From Halichondria panicea (taxonomy: Eukaryota; Porifera; Demospongiae; Suberitida; Halichondriidae), in assembly GCF_963675165.1 (NCBI RefSeq), contig NC_087377.1, positions 14,938,198 to 15,002,197 of the forward strand: a stretch of DNA of 64,000 bases. Direction: 5' to 3'. The translations under genes were made by a program, and so were the position numbers. Shown here in pieces: positions 28,101 through 37,100 of the stretch. The notes beneath the pieces were generated by a model. It did no database searches. It saw only the letters and a list, made by a program, of their open reading frames with translations, and had not been told where the DNA came from. Every line of letters starts with the position of its first letter. Positions within the stretch are counted from its first letter, which is position 1.

Positions 28101-31100
28101 ACGCAATCACTTTCACTTTCAAGTCTCAGGGCAGGTATCGGAGAAAGTGTGGTGTTCAACTCGCAAACAAATTCTAAGAGATATGAAGTTTCATTAGCGG
28201 GTATTGCATTGCTGAATGGGGCTGTAGTTCCAAGCGGGCATGGTTGAGGATTTGAAGTTCCTTCCGTACAGTAGAAACCTGCCGGACAGGGGGTATTGAT
28301 ACCATCAAAGGGAGCTCTGCTTGCAGACCCAGCCACACATACAAATCCTGCACTGCACGTTCCTGTTGGAGATAGGAGACCAGTTGTCTCACAATACATA
28401 CCACTCGGACAAGGCAAGCAATCTGTGACATTTGTATTACCAGAAGAATTTGAATACGAGCCAATTGGACACGCAATTCCATCGGTCGACCCTTCCGTAG
28501 GACAATAGTGCCCCAGGGGGCACATGGTAAAATGGATTTGTGCAATAGACTCACAAATTGCTCCTGCTGGGCAGACAATACATTCACTCTGGCCTGCATT
28601 AGGCTGATAACTTCGAGGTAGACAAGTCTCTTCTGACAATGCACCACTTACACAAAAATGACCAGCAGGGCATGAGTAGCCAGTCACATTGTCGACAGGG
28701 TTCGCCACAAAAGCTCCAAACAGACAGACAAAACCCGGATCACATACTAGAGCAGTTCCGTTGACAGACGCCTGAGGACAGTAATGACCCGGGGTGCATG
28801 CTATGCAGAAGGTCACGTTGTGGTTGAGTATAGAAGCAGAGTATGTACCAGCAGGACAAGGTATTGGGTTAGTACCACCTATAGGACAGTAGTGGCCAGC
28901 CGGACACATTGTATCTTGTGGCGAAGGGGTAATACTTCCTGATAGACAAAAGTAGCCGGCAAAACACAGTCCACTTGTCTCAGTAATACCAGGCTGATTG
29001 CAGTAGTGACCAGGTGTGCATGGTGTACATTCTGTTGAGTCAGTTAGTCCTGTGAGATTGCTGAATGTTCCATTTGGGCACGGAAACTCTGTCGCAAATG
29101 ATGTACCGTTAGGACAATAGTAGCCCTGAGGACAAATTGAATTGTTGAGGAGTACAACTGGTTCGAAACGATTATCACAGTGGAAAGAAGCTGGGCATAT
29201 TTTACAGTCTGTCTGTCCGATTTCATCTTGGTAAGTACCTGACACACATCTCATCGGCTGTAGTACACCCGCAGTGCAGAAGTGGCCTTGAGGGCAGATA
29301 AAATCAAACGGATTGCTCACTCTCTGTCCAGGGGGGCAATAATAGCCCCCATCACATACTCCACTCGGAGACGACAGTCCGTAGTCACAGCAATACATCG
29401 TAGCAGGACATAATTCACAGCCTTCCGATTCGTTTCGAGCTTGCAAGACTTGTCCGAATGTTCCCGGTGGACAAGCAGTGAAATTTATACTTCCTTCCGT
29501 ACAATAGTGCCCTGTTGGACAGACATCTCCAATCATTCCATCAGTAGGCTGGGGACTACTTGCTCCACTAATACAATAATAGCCATTATTACATAATCCC
29601 GTTGGTGCGATATTTGCGAATCCAGCACAGTACATTCCAGGGGGGCAGGAGAGTGGAGAATTCGCATCAGGAGGGCAATAGAATCCAGGCTCGCATGGCT
29701 CTCCTGTCGGTGAAATAGAACCGGGAGCACAAAACGAGCCTGCATTGCAAATACCACTTGGAGCATCAAGTCCAGTACCATTGCAAAACAACCCTGCTGG
29801 GCACATTAGGCAGACAGACGAATCAATGGATGTTGTGCTTGGATTGTACGTTGACAAAGGGCATGGAAATTCGAATGCAAATCGTGTTCCAAGAGGGCAA
29901 TAGTAGCCTGAGGGACAAGGGTTCAGTGCTGGATCTTCAGTGGAACCTTCACAGTAGAATCCCGCTAGACAATTTGAGCAGACACCACTGCCAGTGCTAT
30001 TAGTGTAGGTACCAGGTAAGCATTGCATAGGAGCAGAGGAGCCTTCAAGACAAAAGTGCCCCTTTGGGCAAGTATCTCCGCTTGGTATATTCAATGGGAA
30101 AGAAGTTGAACTGCCATTAATACAGAAGTAACCTTCAGCACACAATCCAGATGGAGAAGTGAGACCTGACTCATTGCAATGTCTACCGGGATCACACAAT
30201 AAACAGTTCCCTTCTTCGATATTGAACATACTTGGGGAGTAGGTGCCGGGTGGGCAGGGGGTGGGCGATGAAGAGTTCAAAGGACAATAAAACCCTGCTG
30301 GACACGGTCCGTTTGCCACAGAATCCAAAGGTCGAGGGTTAGTACTTCCTGATGAGCAGAAATAACCAGGATCACATGGTCCAGATGGTGTGGTTAGTGC
30401 GTCAGAATTGCAATAATAACCAGCAGGGCATGATATACATTGAGACTCATCAGCCAAACCTTCTCTAGTTCCTAGTGTACTAATCGGACAAGCGCTGTAG
30501 TCAAGACTATTGCCACCAGGGCAGTAAAAACCTGCCAGACAAATTGCAGGTTGAGTCGTCGAGCTGAGATGACAAAAATGACCTGGGGGGCAGGTTAAAC
30601 AAACGCTAAAACCGGTAGAGTTGGAATATGTTCCAGATTCACATGGAATTGGAATCGAGGTTCCAACAGTGCAAAAATGACCAATAGGGCACGCATCACC
30701 CATTTCTCCGTCACTTGGAGAGCCAATTATGGCCCCGCCAATACAAAAATAACCAGAGTCACACATACCACTCGGAGCAGTTAGCCCGCTAGTATTGCAA
30801 TGCATGCCTGGAGGACATGGTATACAGTCTCTTTCGGTAGCAAGACCTCGAGATGAGGAAAATGTACCCGCAGGACAGGGAAATCCTCCTCCAGATCCCT
30901 CAGGGCAAAAATGACCGGCCATACATAGATCACCAAACGTGACTTCATCAGATTCAATCGGATTTGGTAGATTAGAATTTCCAAAACACGCAAAACCGGC
31001 TAGACACAAACCCTCAGGCTTGGTAAGTCCTCCGCTAGCACAGAAGTACCCAGGGGGGCATGAGAGACATTCGGCCAGTGAGGATATTCCAGTCTGATTG

Positions 31101-34100
31101 TTATAGGTACCTGGAGGGCACGGGGCTGGATCAAATGAACCTTCTTCGCAGTAGTGACCTATCAAACAGAGAGTGACATTTGTACTGCCATGATCGGGAC
31201 AGTAGTGTCCAGGGGTGCAAGGGTAACATTCACCAGCTGCAGTACGAGGCATCCACGTTCCTACATCACAGGGTATAGGTGCTGCAGATCCCACGGGGGT
31301 GTAGTGACCAGCCATTGTGACAGTATCGTTAGGAGTTTTAGCGCCCCCAGGGCAATAGTAGCCGGCATTACATGGGCCAGTAGGTTCAGGAGTGCGAGCA
31401 TTCGAGCAGTAGAAACCGGGTGTACATTCGGTACAGTCGAAGGTATTCGTCGATCCAGACGTGTTACTAAAGGTGCCTGGTGGACATGGCAAGCTGACGC
31501 TTGAGCCTAAAGGACAGTAGCCTCCAGCAGGGCAAATTTCTCCAGAACTTCCATCGGTGGGTGTCGAAGTATTTGCTCCAAGATAACAGACAAAGCCGGG
31601 ATCGCAGGGAGCTCTTGGACTAGTTAAACCTGGTGAATCGCAATACTGGCCAGTAGGACATGGTACACATTGTAGTACATCAACAAGACCAGTATCAATA
31701 CCAATAGTTCCTACAGGGCATGGAATAGGAGCTTTAAGCCCAGCTACGCAATAAAATCCCATTGGACATACGGCTGGATTCGCCGACCCTTCGACGCAGA
31801 AACTTCCCTCAGGACATTCAACACAATCACTTAACTCGGCACTTGTGAAATTGTCTTGATAGGTTCCCCCAGGGCATGGTATTTGGGTTGGCCCGTACGA
31901 GCCAATATTCCTGGATAGTTGACCGTTGCTGATATTAGTGGGACAGTAAAAACCCGGCTGGCACGGCCCTGTGGGAAGAGTGGCGTTCTCGAGGCAGTAA
32001 TAGCCAGCTGTACACGAGAGACAGTCGGAGAGAGAGGATTGACCTTCGAGGGGATTGTACGTACCGGGAGTACAGGAAAATTCCCGGGGGGTGCCTATGA
32101 GGGGCGGGACAGAAGCAATGATTTCAAGAAAACATACAGAGTACAATGTTTCACTCACTTTATGCATATCAAATTATAAGGAGACATGGTATAAACTTTA
32201 CAAAACATAAGACAATGGGATGTATTATCCTGAAACTGTGTACAGAAACAATCATGCTTCCATGCAAACATTCAGTCATCAACATAGTTGTAATTGACAA
32301 TGAAGTAGTCAAAACAATTATTAGGCCCTCTATATAGCTAGCTCTGAATAATGAACGCTGTATAATTATACTTGTAAACGATTATAATTATTTCTGTCCT
32401 CAACTTTACTTTTCTACACAAAACATAATATAGACTAATTATTATGTCATTATGATAACATAACGTATATAGACTAATTATTATGTCATTATGATAACAT
32501 AACGTACGTATATACATGCAGTAACATTAATTTTAACCATTGCGATTGTGATCCATCAGCTCACCTTGTGGGCAGTAGAATCCAGTAGCACACAGTACAC
32601 TCTCTGCAACGTCACTCAGACCGGCAACGCAATAGTTTCCAGGTGGACACTGTTTATTCACTCTCATATTTTCTTCAGACGTTGTATTCTCATCGCAATA
32701 ATGGCCCACCAAACAATCGAAACAAAATACCGATCTTGGTGGTGAAAACAAACCAAGACCGCAATCAACTGGAAAAATACTACCCTCCACACAAAATTGA
32801 CCTCCTGGGCACACCAAACAGTCACTCTTGTTTCCGATAGGATCGCCAATGGTTGAGTCTGACACGGCGTCATAGCCATGGGGATTATATGTGCCAGCAG
32901 GGCAGGCCTCAGGGGTTGCAAATCCACGTTCGCAGAAATGTCCTATAGTACAGTTTAGGCAACTAGACGTCGAGTTTTGACCAAATAGGGGGTTATAAGT
33001 TGTTTTCGAACATGGGAATTGGTGCGGTAGTGAAGTATCCTCCGGGCAATAGTGACCCCTTGGACATACGTCCGTGGGGCCACCTCCTCCCCCTATACAA
33101 TAGTGACCAGCTGGACAAATCGAGCACTCGATTGCTGAAGTGAGATCGGAAGATTCTGTGAAAGTTCCTGAGGGACAAGGGTACTTGTTAGGGGCGGGCG
33201 TGCCCATAGGACAATAATGGCCCGGTGCACATGGTAAAGGCTCGGAGAAGTTGAATCCAGTCGCAAAACCACAAGCCTGGCCTGCCGGGCAAATATCACA
33301 TTGTTCAGGACTTTGCAGGTCAATTCTGAAAGTGACAGTTCCTGGAGGACATGGGTACTGATTCGGATAAATAGTTCCATTTGGACAATAGTGACCCTCA
33401 TTACAAGTGTGTGAAGGTTCTGTGAGAGCGATGGTTGGACACGACATTCCAGCAGTGCATAAAATACAGTTAAATTCGTGGCCAGTTCCGTTCAGAGGAT
33501 TGTACGTACCTGGTCGGCATGGCAATGGAGACACAGTCGAATGAGAGCTATTTCCCGATGGACAATAATGGCCGACAGGGCATTCTATACACTGGCTGGC
33601 TTCGTGGAAACTTGACCCTGGTCCATAAGTGCCGAGGGGACAGGGAGTGTGATAAGGGGTGGGTGTGCCTTCAGCGCAGTAGAATCCTGCCGGACATTCA
33701 AGACCTCTGCTACTACCCTGAGGACAGTACATGCTGGCCGGGCATATTGCAGTGCATCCAGTCTCTACGCTTGTCTGCATCGTCCGATTGTTGAAGGTGC
33801 CCGCGGGGCATGGGAATTCTTGTGCAAATGTCGTACCAGCAGGGCAATAATAGCCCTCGGGGCATGTATTGGAATCGAACGAAATGGAACCCGGATTCGG
33901 ACAGTAATATCCCGGAGGACATAGTGTACAACCTTCTTCTTGGCTTCCGGCTCCGGTAACATTACCATAGAAACCGACGGGACAGAGGAATAAGTCTTGA
34001 CCGTCACACCACGCACCGATTGGACAAATTTGATCAAGTGGAGTGGGGGTAGTTGATGTTTCGAGGCATTGGTAACCATGGTTGCAGGGCAAACAGATAA

Positions 34101-37100
34101 GGCTGGCAGGTTGACTCCAGGTACCCAGAGAACAAGCCAGCGGTAAAACTGGAGAGGGGTGAATTAGTGATTAAAATACGCATGTGTACAGTAATGCTAT
34201 AAATATGCATACCACATTGAGCATAAATTATAGGTTTTACGTTGATTCTATATTTATATGACATCTTGAGCCTTCCCTTATCATCACAATTATCATTGTC
34301 AATTTGTCTGCTAACTTGTCACATCGGCACATTTGCAATGGTTTTTCACTTGCTAAACGCTTCAGTACAATATAATTTTACTCCACATTCATGCAAAACG
34401 CGATCATGCATACACTCACTGGTAGGATCCTGACACGTGTATCCAGCATCACAGAGCGTGCAGTTAATAGACCCGTCTAAACTGTACGTCCCTGGAGAGC
34501 ATGGAGTGGGTGTGGCTTCAGGAACGGGGCAAGCAAAGCCTCGGGAACACATGAAACAAGAGGCAGAACTACCAGGAGAGTAGTAGCCAGTAGGACATTG
34601 GGTTCTGGGGAATGAGGAGTACTTTGAATGAACTGTGAATGAAGCATAATTTATAGAGCACAAAACCACTATAATTATGCTCTGTAAATGGTACTACAAA
34701 GCTATATTGGAGTAAAACAGGGTGCATGTATATATATATATGGTGACATTTCACAGTACACAATGAGCTTATAGTGTGCATGCATTACATGCACACACAG
34801 CGCTCAACCACTCACTACCATGAAGCTAATCAGAAAGCTTCACACTAATAGTAGTGTATATAGCGCTCACCTGGTATCCATAGTGGTGGATGGGCACTCA
34901 TAGCCGGGAGGACACTGTGTGCAGGAGCTCTGATTGCCAAGAGAGTATGTGCCTGGGGAACAGTCTATCATTGTGGCTCGATCAACAAAAGGACACTCCC
35001 TGGGAAAAATATTGTTGCTGCATAATTTTTAACTTACTTTTTTTGATACATAATAATTTATTACAAAATGCAGCAATATACACACTATAGTATTACATTT
35101 GAACATTCACATGCTCAGTGATATACTTACATTCCAGCCGGACACATTGTACACTCAGTCTGCACCCCAGTAGAGAATGATCCAGGCACACATGGCAATT
35201 CCAAAGCCTGATCAGAGAGAGGACAAGCAAAGCCAGGGGGACAAGACACGCAGATTTCACTCCTAACCCTACTGTAGGTGCCTGACGAACAGACGAGGTT
35301 TGAGGAACCATCGCTAGCTGAGCAGGCCATTCCAGGTGGGCAGGGCGTGCAAGACGTCTGGTTACCGAGGGAGAAGCTGCCAGGCTCGCAAGGAAACTCA
35401 ATGGCTGAGCTATAATGAAAAGCAGAGTTTGAAAGATACTATAAACACAACTCAATAATTAAAGTCATAATTATAGAAATCGACTTTCAACAGATAATCA
35501 CACTCCTTTTCCAAAGTGTAGCGTTCACCCCTGACGAAAAGTCAGGCACCCATGTCCCAAATAATAACAGTTCACAAGGTAACCTCTGTAGAATGGCCAA
35601 CATTTATTTTCCAAAAGTTTATAAAGAGGCAACTAGACACGTACTATTTTGATTTAGTTTATAGTCTTGGTTGCTACCAATAGCTTAAGTTTCGATGTTT
35701 AGAAATTGTTCGGCGAACGTAGCTAACGTGCATTGACATAATTATCTTAAACGGGCAATTTATTCAGTTTTAGAGGCAATTCCACAAAAGTTAAATGCCT
35801 CAAAAATGTCGCGTATACTACATACTCACCATGCATCAGGACAGTACATTCCAGGAGGACAGCTAGTGCAGGTCACCTGACCTCCAGGGGAGTAGGTGCC
35901 GGGAGTACAAGGGGTCATAGTGACAGAGGTAGTGGTGTCTGGACAGGAGTGACCCGAGGGACAAACAGTACAGTTTGTAGACCCTCCATCACTTACATAG
36001 CCTGAATGGAATGAATTATACAAAAAGTTTCATCTGTTACTGTTTGTAACAAAGTAATACACATGCAAAATGAACCTATTTGGCTTGCACACTTAGTCTA
36101 GTAGAACGTCAAGCAATATTCTTACAAAACGTTCACCCCACATAATCAGCTCACCAGGTGGACAAGGGCTGGGAAACCGACTCGTGAGCGGACATTCAAA
36201 TCCAGCAGGACATAATGTACACACCTCGTCACCAGCAGCACTGTAGTAGCCATGGTCACAGGGTAGAGGCTCCAGGGCAGGACCAAGGCAGGAAAAACCA
36301 GCCTCACACAGAGAACAAAAAGTGGCATTCTCAACAGAATAGGTACCTGGAGGTAAGTTTTTGCTAGCTATACATAATGAACCTTTGAGTGGATATAAAA
36401 TCCATGTACTGCCAATTTTGCTAACCAACTTTGAGGGCCATATAAAAACTTCACCTGCTGGACAGGAGAGTGGGGGGTTGGTGGTGGTGGGGCAATGATT
36501 TCCAGGCGGGCAAAGAATACACGTAATGCTAGACTCATTGGAGTAGGTGCCACTAGGACAGGGAGAGGGCAGATCGTAGGTCGTCAGACAATAGGATCCG
36601 GAAGGACAAGTAGTGCAAAGTGGATCTAGAGGGTATAATATGATTGTGATTTTGTGCATTCGAGGGGACTATTATACCTCAAGCAAATAAAATGTAGCAA
36701 AAGAAAGCAAATCGTATAATACATGGTTCATTAGCCTGATAATTAACAAAGCATTTCTAGGATTTTGCTGACGAAATTATCTTACTCAATTTTTCCTTTT
36801 CAAATTTCAAATTTCAGGAGTATTATACCCTCAACAGGACACGTCGTGTATATATATATGTATATAACTATACCTCCTTGCAAGCTGTACTCTCCGGACA
36901 CACAGGGCATTGGAAGACTTCCATTGGAACATGCAGCACCAGCTGGGCAGAGCAGACACTCTACACTCCCTAACGGTGAGTAACTCCCAACAGAGCACAA
37001 TAGTGGCAGAGCATCTTGAACGTGGCACGCATAGCCCTGAGGGCAAACGATACATTGTGTATTTTGGCCTGGTAGGGTGTAGGTGCCGTTGGAGCAGGGT

